A DNA stretch of 13,510 bases from CAYFMS01 sp964491425 (GCA_964491425.1 CAZBFR010000022.1:1-13510); one strand, 5' to 3'. Shown: positions 1 through 7,684, counted from the stretch's first letter. Translations and numbers: made by a program. The notes: a model not told the origin generated them from the letters alone.

Positions 1-2
1 GT

Positions 3-410
3 GTCCAGATCAATGGCGAGTTCCTGGGCGAGTTGTACGAAAACAATGCGCTCAAATGGCGAAAGAGGGCTCGACGAGTAGAGCGTTTCGTGACGGCCAT
101 CTCGATCGTCTGGTTCCTTGGCATTCTCTTCCTGCATACGCAGACGCTCGCATGGTTCGTGCGAACACACCTCGAGAGTTCGAACCTGTGGGTCGCCAGT
201 GTGATCATGGTCGCCACGATCGTTTTCGGGATCGGTTGCGGTATTGGACTGATCGTGATTAGTGAGCTTATGCAGAAGCCTCGCAACCACGTGTTCCGCA
301 AGCATTACGGCATTGAGAAGCGGATTGTCGAGTGCAAGTGGAAGCTCTCCGAAGGCGATCAAGAGTCGGCGCAGAAGTGCTACGACGAAGAAATCGCTCC
401 GAACCTGTGA
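3..410 (+). CDS. Small two-helix membrane protein, 5' end outside the window
   Basis: The frame is open from the first complete codon of the window, and no Shine-Dalgarno precedes the first possible start (TTG at 33). The true start is therefore probably upstream. The visible protein has a very basic stretch (WRKRARRVER), then two hydrophobic segments at about residues 19-43 and 52-76 counted from the codon at 33, then a charged C-terminal tail of about 45 residues. This predicts an inner-membrane hairpin with both ends on the same side, probably cytoplasmic because of the basic flank. I recognise no family. The proteins at 1046 and 1686 have the same architecture (basic N-terminus, two helices, charged tail) but no sequence similarity obvious by eye. 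The gene at 465 begins 54 bases downstream with no terminator between, so the two may be co-transcribed. Confidence 0.7.
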   Translation, partial: VQINGEFLGELYENNALKWRKRARRVERFVTAISIVWFLGILFLHTQTLAWFVRTHLESSNLWVASVIMVATIVFGIGCGIGLIVISELMQKPRNHVFRKHYGIEKRIVECKWKLSEGDQESAQKCYDEEIAPNL

Positions 411-464
411 GGGGCACAACAAACATGATGCCGCGTAACTAAACGCTCGCGAAAGGAGGCTACG

Positions 465-935
465 ATGAAGAGAAGCTTAGACGCATACGGATCGGGTCAG
501 GGTGGCGGAGGCGGTGGGTACGGTCAGAGACAGCCGCACCACGTTACGCATGAACTCGTTGACGCACTAAACGGCGCTCGACCGTTTCGCGGGATCTGGT
601 TTATTGAGGACGACGAGCGGTTTCGGGTGCCGGGAGCCTCATCTAGTATCTCGATCGTGCGTGCACTCGACGCTGGGTCTCCGCCTCGGATTCCTCCGGC
701 TCGACTCAGTGTGACGCGTGATACCTTGCACCTCAACGATGCTGGGCTCATCGTATCCGACGATGATCTCCTTGATCTTACGATTAGCTTCCCGACACGA
801 AGCGGTCATTCGGTCATCTTCGACCCCGACTTGATTGAACGGATGTTTGTTCAGAGGAACACTGACGGTCTCAGTCGGATTCGATTCCGCGTTGCGCACA
901 TAGTAGACCTCATCGTGAAGACAGTCACCACTTGA
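465..935 (+). CDS. Hypothetical protein with glycine-rich N-terminus
   Basis: The 156-residue protein starts at an ATG placed six bases after a strong GAAAGGAGG site. Residues 9-23 are low complexity, rich in Gly, Gln and Tyr, and look like a disordered tail. The rest looks like a compact soluble domain with a strand-rich pattern (GIWFIEDDERFRV, LTISFPTRSGHSVIFD) and a helical end. There is no signal peptide or transmembrane segment. I do not recognise a family or catalytic motif. It lies between small membrane-protein genes and ends just before the terminator at 960, so it probably closes the transcript that carries the first gene. Base and codon use match the other accessory genes at 1-2117. 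Confidence 0.75.
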   Translation: MKRSLDAYGSGQGGGGGGYGQRQPHHVTHELVDALNGARPFRGIWFIEDDERFRVPGASSSISIVRALDAGSPPRIPPARLSVTRDTLHLNDAGLIVSDDDLLDLTISFPTRSGHSVIFDPDLIERMFVQRNTDGLSRIRFRVAHIVDLIVKTVTT

Positions 936-959
936 ACGATGCGGTTCGCTGTCCCTATG

Positions 960-985
960 CCCACGCCCCGTAAGGCGTGGGTTTC
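960..985 (+). terminator. Intrinsic terminator after the gene ending at 935
   Basis: An eight-base-pair perfect stem (960-967 with 974-981) with a six-base loop is followed by TTTCGTGC. The U-tract is short. The right arm and tail, GCGTGGGTTTCGTGC, recur in the terminator at 2130-2158. Confidence 0.7.
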
Positions 986-986
986 G

Positions 987-1039
987 TGCATTCAGGGTTT
1001 GACGACGGCCGTATTTTTGTGTAGTTTTGGCGATGGAGG
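987..1039 (+). repeat. Intergenic cassette copy 1 (promoter plus Shine-Dalgarno)
   Basis: This 53-base stretch aligns without gaps to 1628-1680. Both begin TGCATT, place TTGAC at offset 12, share a 20-base identical block (1013-1032 and 1654-1673), and end in GGAGG. The bases between are diverged. It reads as a duplicated expression signal in front of unrelated-looking small membrane-protein genes. Confidence 0.8.
999..1027 (+). promoter_or_regulatory. Sigma70-type promoter for the gene at 1046
   Basis: TTGACG at 999-1004 and TAGTTT at 1022-1027 are separated by 17 bases. The predicted start near 1034-1035 falls right on the Shine-Dalgarno (1035-1039), giving a 5' leader of only about 11 bases. 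Confidence 0.6.
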
Positions 1040-1045
1040 TGTACT

Positions 1046-1573
1046 TTGAACACTGTAAAACAAGCCGAAATCGAGAAGAATATTCAGATGTTTGTTTCGT
1101 ATTTCCCCGTTTGGCTACTCTCGCGACATCGAAGTAGGTTTATTGAAGGCCTGCCTCTTGTACGTATGCGGGTCGCATCCTACATTAGCTGGCCGAAAAT
1201 CGTATTGATTGTGGTAGCAGGAGGGCTTACTGCCGGGACGCTTGTGCCATTTCTAGCAGCGTTTCACGTCCCGGGAGGGCGACTCGTGGCCCACATCGTT
1301 GCCGTGTTGGTCTGTATCGTGCTTGTTCGGACGCTCCAGTGCATTCCAGAAAAACGGTTGCGACGTTGGGAGTTCGCGATCAAGACACTGGAACGACTGG
1401 AGCGAGACTGGCCTATCGAACGGGTCAAGCGGATGATTCGAGATTCGCAAAGCGAAGACTGGTTGAGGATGCATCAGGCGCGTGTTGACTTCGAACGCCA
1501 CGTCAAGCCACTAATCACCTGGAAATTAATGAAACGCAAGCCGCCCTTCACTGTCGACGACTTCTTGTCGTGA
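1046..1573 (+). CDS. Small two-helix membrane protein (TTG start)
   Basis: The 175-residue protein starts at TTG 1046, six bases after GGAGG at 1035-1039. No other in-frame start fits that ribosome site. The N-terminal about 49 residues are amphipathic and basic. Two hydrophobic segments follow at about 50-73 and 80-94, then a long basic C-terminal region (about 80 residues with many Arg/Lys and Trp) that is probably cytoplasmic. No family is recognised. The gene stands alone between the terminators at 960 and 1595 and has its own promoter, so it is a single-gene unit. Its promoter and ribosome site are nearly identical to those of the gene at 1686, and the overall architecture is similar. 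This suggests a related set of accessory membrane proteins, though the primary sequences do not align by eye. Confidence 0.75.
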   Translation: MNTVKQAEIEKNIQMFVSYFPVWLLSRHRSRFIEGLPLVRMRVASYISWPKIVLIVVAGGLTAGTLVPFLAAFHVPGGRLVAHIVAVLVCIVLVRTLQCIPEKRLRRWEFAIKTLERLERDWPIERVKRMIRDSQSEDWLRMHQARVDFERHVKPLITWKLMKRKPPFTVDDFLS

Positions 1574-1594
1574 CTGGAGCTGCAAGATCTATCG

Positions 1595-1627
1595 CCCCGC
1601 ACTTGTCGAACAAGTCGCGGGGTTTTA
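1595..1627 (+). terminator. Intrinsic terminator after the gene ending at 1573
   Basis: The outer stem 1595-1600/1617-1622 is GC-only. An inner stem 1601-1606/1610-1615 (one bulged C) closes a CGA loop. TTTT follows at 1623-1626. Confidence 0.85.
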
Positions 1628-1680
1628 TGCATTAGGACGTTGACTGCAGTGGCATTTTTGTGTAGTTTTGGCGCAGGAGG
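1628..1680 (+). repeat. Intergenic cassette copy 2 (promoter plus Shine-Dalgarno)
   Basis: This is the second ungapped copy of the cassette described at 987-1039, with the same spacing between TGCATT, TTGAC, the shared 20-base block and GGAGG. Confidence 0.8.
1640..1668 (+). promoter_or_regulatory. Sigma70-type promoter for the gene at 1686
   Basis: TTGACT at 1640-1645 and TAGTTT at 1663-1668 have a 17-base spacer, the same geometry as the promoter at 999. The predicted start (about 1675) abuts the Shine-Dalgarno at 1676-1680. Confidence 0.6.
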
Positions 1681-1685
1681 ATGCG

Positions 1686-2117
1686 ATGCACATCATGACG
1701 TTTGTACATGAGGACCGGTTCTTTGACCCGAAGCAGCTCCGCCTGCAGAGGCGACGTCTTCGACGAGCCTTTCGTCGGAAAGACCAGAATCACTTCTTCG
1801 CGGAGGTTGTAACGAACGTAGCGATTTTCGGACTAGGGGTTGGAAGTGGCGCGTACCTCACCTCGTACACGATCCAGCTTTTCGGTGGGCCGAGTCCCGT
1901 TCTTCTCCCGCTTCTTCTCGCGGTGGCACTCGCGACCGTCCTCACCCTCAAGTGCTTCGAGGGTTACTACAAGGAGCAGCTCAAGCGCGTTGAAGACATG
2001 TTTGAAGATGCCGACAAGGTACTCGCTCGGTTGATCAAGAGAGATCAACTCACCCTTCGTGCGTCTGAGCGCGACTATTTCGACAAGGTTGTCCCGCTCC
2101 TGCCGAGAGGGAAGTGA
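1686..2117 (+). CDS. Small two-helix membrane protein
   Basis: The frame is open from TTG 1668, but that codon lies inside the -10 box and upstream of the ribosome site GGAGG (1676-1680). The start is therefore placed at ATG 1686, five bases after it, giving 143 residues. The N-terminus is strongly basic (an Arg-rich run at about 19-32). Hydrophobic segments lie at about 41-65 and 70-88, followed by a charged helical tail rich in Lys, Glu and Asp. Predicted topology is a membrane hairpin with both ends in the cytoplasm. No family is recognised. It is a monocistronic unit flanked by terminators at 1595 and 2130, and shares its expression cassette with the gene at 1046. Confidence 0.75.
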   Translation: MHIMTFVHEDRFFDPKQLRLQRRRLRRAFRRKDQNHFFAEVVTNVAIFGLGVGSGAYLTSYTIQLFGGPSPVLLPLLLAVALATVLTLKCFEGYYKEQLKRVEDMFEDADKVLARLIKRDQLTLRASERDYFDKVVPLLPRGK

Positions 2118-2129
2118 ACACCGTTTCGT

Positions 2130-2158
2130 ACCCACGCCTAACACGCGTGGGTTTCGTG
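2130..2158 (+). terminator. Intrinsic terminator after the gene ending at 2117
   Basis: An eight-base-pair stem (2130-2137 with 2145-2152) with a seven-base loop is followed by a weak TTCGTGC tail. The right arm and tail match the terminator at 960 over 15 bases. Confidence 0.65.
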
Positions 2159-2165
2159 CTATAAT
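2157..2165 (+). promoter_or_regulatory. Extended -10 promoter TGCTATAAT for the gene at 2176
   Basis: TG at 2157-2158 and a perfect TATAAT at 2160-2165 form an extended -10, with no good -35. The expected start at about 2172 leaves a leader of about 4 bases before ATG 2176. Confidence 0.55.
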
Positions 2166-2175
2166 GGAGAGGACT

Positions 2176-2691
2176 ATGGAGGAAGAGCAAATTGTCGACT
2201 ACCTCGGAGCGTTTAATACGCCGTTTGCGAGCTTTGACGTGCTGATCGCGGTTGGCGTTGTCGCCCTTGCGATTTTGTATGTTTACACACTCGGAAAAGA
2301 TTATGCGACGAATCTTCTCGCGGGTGTCTATGTCGGTAGTTTAAGTTTTCTTCTTATTCCGGGACTAAAGGTCGCGAGTTTTGGGTTCATTTCCGCTCCG
2401 GCAGTTTTACAAACGCTCGGACTGTACCTGATCTCTGTCATTGTTGCCGTGCTCATTATCAACCGCAACGGTTTTTTCGAACCACATACGATTCCGGAGG
2501 GATGGGAAAACGGACTTTTCGGAATTCTCTCCGCGCTTCTCTTTATCTTTGTCATTTTCCAGCTCCTTCCAAACGAAATTATCGCCGGACTCTCGCCGCT
2601 TCTCCAGACGCTTTTCGTTTCAACTCCTTACGCTTATATCTGGCCAATTTTGCCACTTGTAAGTCTTTTATTCATAAAAGGAGATTCATAA
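2176..2691 (+). CDS. Polytopic membrane protein of unknown function
   Basis: The frame is open from 2059, but the upstream part lies in the previous gene and its terminator. ATG 2176 is chosen because GGAGAGG precedes it and the extended -10 box lies just upstream. ATG 2164 overlaps the -10 box and is less likely. The 171-residue protein is strongly hydrophobic, with five likely membrane segments at about 20-38, 43-62, 72-94, 108-128 and 150-167. It has an acidic N-terminus and a short charged C-terminus. No catalytic or transporter motif is visible. The lipoprotein gene begins two bases after its stop, so the pair is an operon and the products may act together at the cell envelope. A function cannot be assigned. 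Confidence 0.75.
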   Translation: MEEEQIVDYLGAFNTPFASFDVLIAVGVVALAILYVYTLGKDYATNLLAGVYVGSLSFLLIPGLKVASFGFISAPAVLQTLGLYLISVIVAVLIINRNGFFEPHTIPEGWENGLFGILSALLFIFVIFQLLPNEIIAGLSPLLQTLFVSTPYAYIWPILPLVSLLFIKGDS

Positions 2692-2692
2692 T

Positions 2693-3168
2693 ATGGACCT
2701 AAAGAAATTGTTCGTGGTGCCGGTTGTGTTTTTACTTGTTGGGGCGGGATGTGCGTCGGAATATACGCTTACACAACCGAATGCACAGAGATACGCGGAA
2801 GAAATTATTAGTAACATGGACGTTTTTCCAAAAAATGTTGCTTGGTACATCCACTATTCGTATCCGGAAAAATGGACTGTTGAAGAGCTCGCACAGGATT
2901 TAACCGAAATGCGCGACGATAAGAAGATCGATAAAGTAGAAAATATTCTTGTAACGGGGACGGAGGACGGAATAACGCCTACCGAGGAGGCAAGGGGAAT
3001 GGCTTCCTACTCTCGCGCGACGGGAACGTTTACGTGCGGAAAATCGGGAGAGCCGGTACCGTTTACGCTCGATTTCGGGTGGGTAAAGAATCAAGATCCG
3101 GAGAACGGAGTGATTGACGCGGGGAACGCCTGGCAACTTGTTGCGATCGACGTCGGTTCTTGTAAATA
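2693..3168 (+). CDS. Putative lipoprotein, 3' end lost in the assembly gap
   Basis: ATG 2693 lies nine bases after AAAAGGAG. The N-terminus has Lys residues, a hydrophobic core (about residues 6-18) and a lipobox-like GAGC with the lipidation Cys at residue 20. This is a signal for lipoprotein export and signal peptidase II cleavage, although Gly at -3 is less usual than Leu. The mature part is about 138 visible residues and includes two further Cys, in FTCGK and the terminal GSCK. I recognise no domain. The last codon before the N-run reads TAN, so it may be the stop (TAA/TAG) or a Tyr. Reading through the gap into CysS is an artefact of the 100 N keeping frame. Membership of the operon with 2176-2691 is supported by the one-base spacing. 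Confidence 0.75.
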
Positions 3169-3268
3169 NNNNNNNNNNNNNNNNNNNNNNNNNNNNNNNN
3201 NNNNNNNNNNNNNNNNNNNNNNNNNNNNNNNNNNNNNNNNNNNNNNNNNNNNNNNNNNNNNNNNNNNN
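3169..3268. other. Assembly gap, 100 N
   Basis: The run is exactly 100 N, the usual placeholder for a scaffold gap of unknown length. Gene content across it is unknown. Any frame crossing it is meaningless. Confidence 0.95.
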
Positions 3269-3289
3269 TATGAAAGAATATCCGTAACT

Positions 3290-4666
3290 ATGGATATTCT
3301 TTTGTTTAACACGCTTGGGAGGAAAAAAGAGGTTTTTACGCCGATTAATCCGGGAAAAGTAGGCGTGTACTCTTGTGGTCCGACGGTATATCGAAGTGTG
3401 TCGATCGGGAATTATCGAGCGTATTTATTTGCGGATTTGCTTCGGCGAATGTTTGAACTTAACGGGTACGAGGTCCGACACGTAATGAATATTACGGACG
3501 TTGGTCATTTAACCGATAATGGAAGCGACGGGGAGGATAAACTTGAGAAGGAGGCTCGGGCGAGAGAGATGACCGCTTGGGATATTGCGCAAATGTATAC
3601 GGATGAATTTCTCGAGGGGATGTCGGCGCTTAATTTGCTTAAACCGGCGATCATGCCGAAGGCGACGGACCATATCAAGGAGCAGATCGCTATGATCGAG
3701 ACGCTTCTTGAAAAAGGATTTGCGTATCAGATTACGGACGGCCTCTACTTTGATACGGCGAAGTTACCGGACTACGGGATTTTAACGGGACAAAAACTCG
3801 AAGAAAAAGAAGAGGGGGCGCGCGTTGAGGTAAATGAAGAAAAACGAAATCCGAGCGATTTTGCATTGTGGAAGTTTTCGCCGGAGGACGAGAAGCGACA
3901 AATGGAATGGGAGTCGCCTTGGGGCGTTGGCTTTCCGGGTTGGCATATCGAGTGTAGTGCTATGAGCGAGACGTATCTCGACTCGCCGTTTGATATCCAT
4001 ACAGGAGGAGAGGATTTGGCGCCGGTCCATCATACGAACGAGATGGCGCAAACCGAGGGGGCTCGCGGGAATAAACTCGCAAATTACTGGATGCACAATG
4101 GATTTTTGACGGTAGACGGGGGGAAGATGTCGAAGTCGCTTGGGAATACCTATACGATTCGCGATTTAATCGCGCGGGGATATGATCCAATCGCGTTCCG
4201 CTACTTTACGCTTGGGGCGCACTATAAATCGCCACAGAATTTTACGTTTGAAGCGCTCGATTCGGCACAAAACGCATTAAAACGACTACGGGCGACGGTG
4301 CGAGAATGGAATACGCCTACGGAAATTGACGCAAGTCTTTTAGAAGAATTTAAAACGGCTGTGAACAATGATCTTGATACATCGGCGGGGCTTGCCGTTC
4401 TTTGGAAACTCGTTGATTCGGAACTTGAATCGGGGGTGAAGTCGGCGACGATTCTTGCGATGGATTCCGTACTCGGTCTTCACTTAGAGCTCTACGTTGC
4501 AAAACCGCTTACCGTTTCGTCCGAAATCGAATCGCTCCTTCGAGAGCGTGAAGCCGCTAGGGCTATGGGCGACTTCGCTAAGTCCGACGAACTACGAGCA
4601 TTGATTGAATCAAAAGGATTTATCGTGAAGGATACAAAGGATGGGCAAAAGTTAGTGGAGGGATAG
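3290..4666 (+). CDS. cysS: Cysteinyl-tRNA synthetase
   Basis: The 458-residue protein is a class I aminoacyl-tRNA synthetase that charges tRNA-Cys in the cytoplasm. ATG 3290 gives the family's usual N-terminus (MDILLFNTLGRKKE). Visible signatures are the CGPTVY strand with zinc ligand Cys29, the other zinc ligands Cys222 (HIECS), His247 and Glu251 (HHTNE), the TGGEDL region before them, and KMSKS at 279-283. The C-terminal helical domain is complete and the stop is TAG. One oddity is the HIGH signature, which reads SIGN at 38-41 with Ser in place of the first His. Many CysRS have HIGN or HIGH there. The upstream region is cut by the gap, no Shine-Dalgarno is seen, and a promoter cannot be judged. 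It is followed 27 bases later by a gene with its own -10 box. Confidence 0.97.
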   Translation: MDILLFNTLGRKKEVFTPINPGKVGVYSCGPTVYRSVSIGNYRAYLFADLLRRMFELNGYEVRHVMNITDVGHLTDNGSDGEDKLEKEARAREMTAWDIAQMYTDEFLEGMSALNLLKPAIMPKATDHIKEQIAMIETLLEKGFAYQITDGLYFDTAKLPDYGILTGQKLEEKEEGARVEVNEEKRNPSDFALWKFSPEDEKRQMEWESPWGVGFPGWHIECSAMSETYLDSPFDIHTGGEDLAPVHHTNEMAQTEGARGNKLANYWMHNGFLTVDGGKMSKSLGNTYTIRDLIARGYDPIAFRYFTLGAHYKSPQNFTFEALDSAQNALKRLRATVREWNTPTEIDASLLEEFKTAVNNDLDTSAGLAVLWKLVDSELESGVKSATILAMDSVLGLHLELYVAKPLTVSSEIESLLREREAARAMGDFAKSDELRALIESKGFIVKDTKDGQKLVEG

Positions 4667-4676
4667 GGGCCATGTC

Positions 4677-4685
4677 TGCTATACT
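4677..4685 (+). promoter_or_regulatory. Extended -10 promoter TGCTATACT for the gene at 4694
   Basis: TG at 4677-4678 and TATACT at 4680-4685 form an extended -10 element with no convincing -35. The hexamer ends eight bases before ATG 4694, which predicts a leaderless mRNA. Confidence 0.6.
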
Positions 4686-4693
4686 TCCGTTGT

Positions 4694-5164
4694 ATGGTAG
4701 ACGAATTAAAGGAGGGGCTTCGCGCTCCGCGAATTGAACGAGAGTGGACGCAGGAAGAGCACGAATCGGGAACGCTACCCGATGCGCTTGAGGATGAGCG
4801 ATTGACGCAGGAAATGGAGTCGCTTCGTCAAAGCGCCGCTCTACCTTCGAGTGCACCAATGGCGACGAAGGACGATGTGCTTTTGTCTGTCGAAACGCTT
4901 TTGTCGGAAAATTTGGGCGATTTGTATTTGTCGCTTCCTGAAAATGAACGACAACTTTTTAAGACGAAGGGGGAGGAGACGGCGGTTGCGATTTACCAAA
5001 TGATCCAAAGCGGGAAATTTGTGATCGAGAAGATTATGGACCTGATTCGAAGCTGGCTTCGGATTGTTACGGGAATCAATATTTATTACGTTGAGCAAGA
5101 AGTAAAGATTAAGGCGGATAAAATCGCCGATTTTGTTAATGCGCGAGTCGCGACAACTCTATGA
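4694..5164 (+). CDS. Small acidic protein co-translated with the ATPase
   Basis: The 156-residue protein starts at ATG 4694 with no Shine-Dalgarno. The extended -10 eight bases upstream suggests a leaderless transcript. The first about 55 residues are charged and probably disordered (many Glu, Arg, Asp). The rest looks helical, with an amphipathic region at about 100-150 (KIMDLIRSWLRIVTG) that could bind a membrane surface or a partner. There is no clear transmembrane helix or known motif. Its stop overlaps the start of the VirD4-like ATPase by four bases (ATGA), so the two are almost certainly translationally coupled. The product may be an accessory of that ATPase. This is inferred from context only. 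Confidence 0.75.
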   Translation: MVDELKEGLRAPRIEREWTQEEHESGTLPDALEDERLTQEMESLRQSAALPSSAPMATKDDVLLSVETLLSENLGDLYLSLPENERQLFKTKGEETAVAIYQMIQSGKFVIEKIMDLIRSWLRIVTGINIYYVEQEVKIKADKIADFVNARVATTL

Positions 5165-7665
5165 ACGAACTCCTTTCTTCGATTCCGCTTGAGATAGTTA
5201 TTCTCGTCGTAGGGGTTTTAAGCCTCGGGCTTACACTCTTGGGGGTCGTTTTTATTTTACGGGCGTTTGCGGGGCGGAAGCGATCCGTCGGAATTGGGGA
5301 GTCGGCGAGAAAAACGTTTTTAATTCGATTGCCAAAGTTTAAGACGGAGAGCGATGTTCGCGGGGAAGATCGCGTCGATCAAAAGCAGGAAGATATCTCG
5401 ATTGTTGAGACATTCTACTCGGCAATCGGGGGAATCGCGCCGGAATCCGGGCTTCGGGCTTGGTTTTCGGGTAGATCCGACGATATCGCACTCGAAATTG
5501 TTTCGCACAAAAAAGCGATTTCGTTCTATATTACCGCGAAAAAATCTGCCTTTAGTTTTATCGAGCAACAACTTCACGCCCAGTATCCGGACGCCCATAT
5601 CGAAGACGTCGAAGATTACAATATGTTTTCGCCTACGGGAACGATTCTCGGGGGCTACTTAACGTTTAAGCGCGAATCGATTTTACCGATTAAGACGTAT
5701 AAGAATCTCGAAAACGATCCACTTAACGCGATTACTAATGCGCTCTCGAAGATCGATGAGAACGACGGGGCGGCGATCCAAATTATTGCGCGTCCTGCGA
5801 ATTCCGGATGGCGTTCGCTTGGAAGTCGGATTGTAAAGAACATGAACGAGGGGATGAGCTATTCGGAGGCGAAGGGTGGCGGAAAAAGTTCTTGGAAGAA
5901 TGCCCTTAAAACAAAGGAGGCGATCGATAAGTCCGACGCGAAAATGCGCGAGCGTCGGTTAAGTCAGGCCGAGCAAAACATGCTCCAGGGAATCGAAGAA
6001 AAAATCTCGAAGGCCGGGATGGAGGTCAATATTCGAATTGTCGTGTCGAGCCAAACCCCAACTTCGGCGCAAGGGGTGCTTAATCAGGTTCTCCAAGCGT
6101 TCGCACAGTACAATATCTACGAATTTGGAAATGCGTTTACGAAATCGATTCCTCGATCAAAGGCGACACTTATCCAGGATTTTATTTACCGAAAATTCCG
6201 AGAAGGCTATCGGATCATTTTAAACACGGAGGAGCTCGCGAGTCTTTGGCATCTTCCTCTCCCGACGACCGAAACACCAAATATCCGATGGCTCGACGCG
6301 CGTATTGCGCCGGCTCCAAGCGGTCTCCCGACCTCCGGACTTCATCTTGGTTACAACTCGTATCGCGGTACGCGCACCGAGGTGTATATGAATGAGAGTG
6401 ACCGTCAACGTCACATGTACATGATTGGAAAAACCGGTAGCGGAAAATCTTATCTTCTTCGCCACCTTGCCGTGCAAGATATTCGCGCAGGGAAGGGGGT
6501 TGCGGTTATTGATCCACACGGCGATCTTGTCGATATGATTCTTGGTTCGATTCCTCCAGAGCGAATCGACGATGTGATTTATTTCAACCCGGCCGATATG
6601 GAGCGCCCTATGGGGCTTAACATGCTCGAAGCACCGAACGAGAACATGCGTGATTTTGCAGTACAAGAAATGATCTCGATCTTTTACATGCTCTTCCCGC
6701 CGGAAATGATCGGGCCGATGTTTGAGCATTCGATGCGTAATTTTATGCTCACCCTCATGTCTGACCTCGAGCATCCAGGGACAATTGCCGAAATTCCTCG
6801 AATTGTGGCTGACGACGCTTTCCAAAAACGTTGGATCGAAAAAGTGACCGACCCAATTGTAAAATCGTTCTGGCTCGACGAAATGGCGAAGACTTCCGAT
6901 TATCATAAGTCGGAGATGATGGGCTATCTCGTTTCAAAAGTCGGACGTTTCGTCGAAAACGAGATGATGCGAAATATTATCGGGCAATCAAAGAGCGCTT
7001 TCGACTTTAGAGACATTATGGACTCCGGGAAAATCCTCCTTGTAAATCTTTCAAAAGGTCAAACGGGAGAAGTAAACGCAAATCTTCTTGGATTAATCAT
7101 GGTCGCGAAGCTTCAAATGGCGGCGTTTTCTCGAGCGGACATGCCAGAAGACGAACGACGCGATTTCTATCTCTATATCGACGAGTTCCAAAACTTTATT
7201 ACTCCGTCAATCGCAACAATTCTTTCCGAGGCACGTAAGTATCACCTCAACCTCGTCCTCGCCCACCAATACATGGGACAACTTGCAAACAACGGCGATA
7301 CAAAAATCCGCGACGCTGTTCTCGGGAACGTCGGCTCTATGCTCGCGTCTCGAATCGGTCCGGAAGACGTTGAAATTCTTGGAAAAGTTTTTGAACCGAC
7401 CTTTTCCCCATACGATCTAATGAATACCGATAAGTTTACTTGGAACGCAAAGCTTATCGCGAATAATGTCCAGCTCAAGCCGTTCACTCTCTCCGCCGTT
7501 GCGCCGGAAGAACCGGATATGGAGCTCGCAAAGAACCTAAAAGAAATCTCCCGCCTCACGTTTGGAAAGCCAAAAGAGCTCGTCGAGCGCGAAATCGCTC
7601 TCCGCGCAGGTATCGGAATAAAGGGAACTGAGCGCACACCGCCGCCAATCCCTGCCCAACGTTAG
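5161..7665 (+). CDS. Membrane-anchored VirD4/TraG-like ATPase of the HerA-FtsK superfamily
   Basis: The 834-residue protein has one N-terminal transmembrane helix (about 12-33), an N-terminal domain of about 380 residues with no motif I recognise, and a C-terminal RecA-like motor. Walker A is GKTGSGKS (423-430). GVAVIDPHGDLVD follows, as in VirD4/TraG/TraD proteins. Walker B ends in DE at 674-675 (LYIDEFQNF), and a conserved Gln lies in LAHQYMGQL. The C-terminal part (NVGSMLASRIGPEDVEILG) also fits coupling-protein ATPases. Such enzymes are hexameric pumps that move DNA or protein substrates at the inner membrane in type IV secretion or conjugation. No relaxase, VirB4 or pilus gene lies in this window, so its substrate is unknown. 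It begins in the ATGA overlap with 4694-5164 and ends 19 bases before a strong terminator. Confidence 0.9.
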   Translation: MNELLSSIPLEIVILVVGVLSLGLTLLGVVFILRAFAGRKRSVGIGESARKTFLIRLPKFKTESDVRGEDRVDQKQEDISIVETFYSAIGGIAPESGLRAWFSGRSDDIALEIVSHKKAISFYITAKKSAFSFIEQQLHAQYPDAHIEDVEDYNMFSPTGTILGGYLTFKRESILPIKTYKNLENDPLNAITNALSKIDENDGAAIQIIARPANSGWRSLGSRIVKNMNEGMSYSEAKGGGKSSWKNALKTKEAIDKSDAKMRERRLSQAEQNMLQGIEEKISKAGMEVNIRIVVSSQTPTSAQGVLNQVLQAFAQYNIYEFGNAFTKSIPRSKATLIQDFIYRKFREGYRIILNTEELASLWHLPLPTTETPNIRWLDARIAPAPSGLPTSGLHLGYNSYRGTRTEVYMNESDRQRHMYMIGKTGSGKSYLLRHLAVQDIRAGKGVAVIDPHGDLVDMILGSIPPERIDDVIYFNPADMERPMGLNMLEAPNENMRDFAVQEMISIFYMLFPPEMIGPMFEHSMRNFMLTLMSDLEHPGTIAEIPRIVADDAFQKRWIEKVTDPIVKSFWLDEMAKTSDYHKSEMMGYLVSKVGRFVENEMMRNIIGQSKSAFDFRDIMDSGKILLVNLSKGQTGEVNANLLGLIMVAKLQMAAFSRADMPEDERRDFYLYIDEFQNFITPSIATILSEARKYHLNLVLAHQYMGQLANNGDTKIRDAVLGNVGSMLASRIGPEDVEILGKVFEPTFSPYDLMNTDKFTWNAKLIANNVQLKPFTLSAVAPEEPDMELAKNLKEISRLTFGKPKELVEREIALRAGIGIKGTERTPPPIPAQR

Positions 7666-7684
7666 CGAATAAAGTTAGTTATCC

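Noticed and set aside
1668..1686. TTG 1668 as start of the third membrane-protein gene
   Set aside because: It lies within the -10 box and upstream of the GGAGG. ATG 1686 has the proper ribosome site.
2059..2175. N-terminal extension of the five-helix protein from 2059
   Set aside because: It would run through the upstream gene and its terminator. Start signals point to 2176.
2693..4666. A single 657-codon open frame that would fuse the lipoprotein to CysS
   Set aside because: The frame crosses the 100-N gap, whose length is a placeholder. Each side has its own start and matches a separate protein type.
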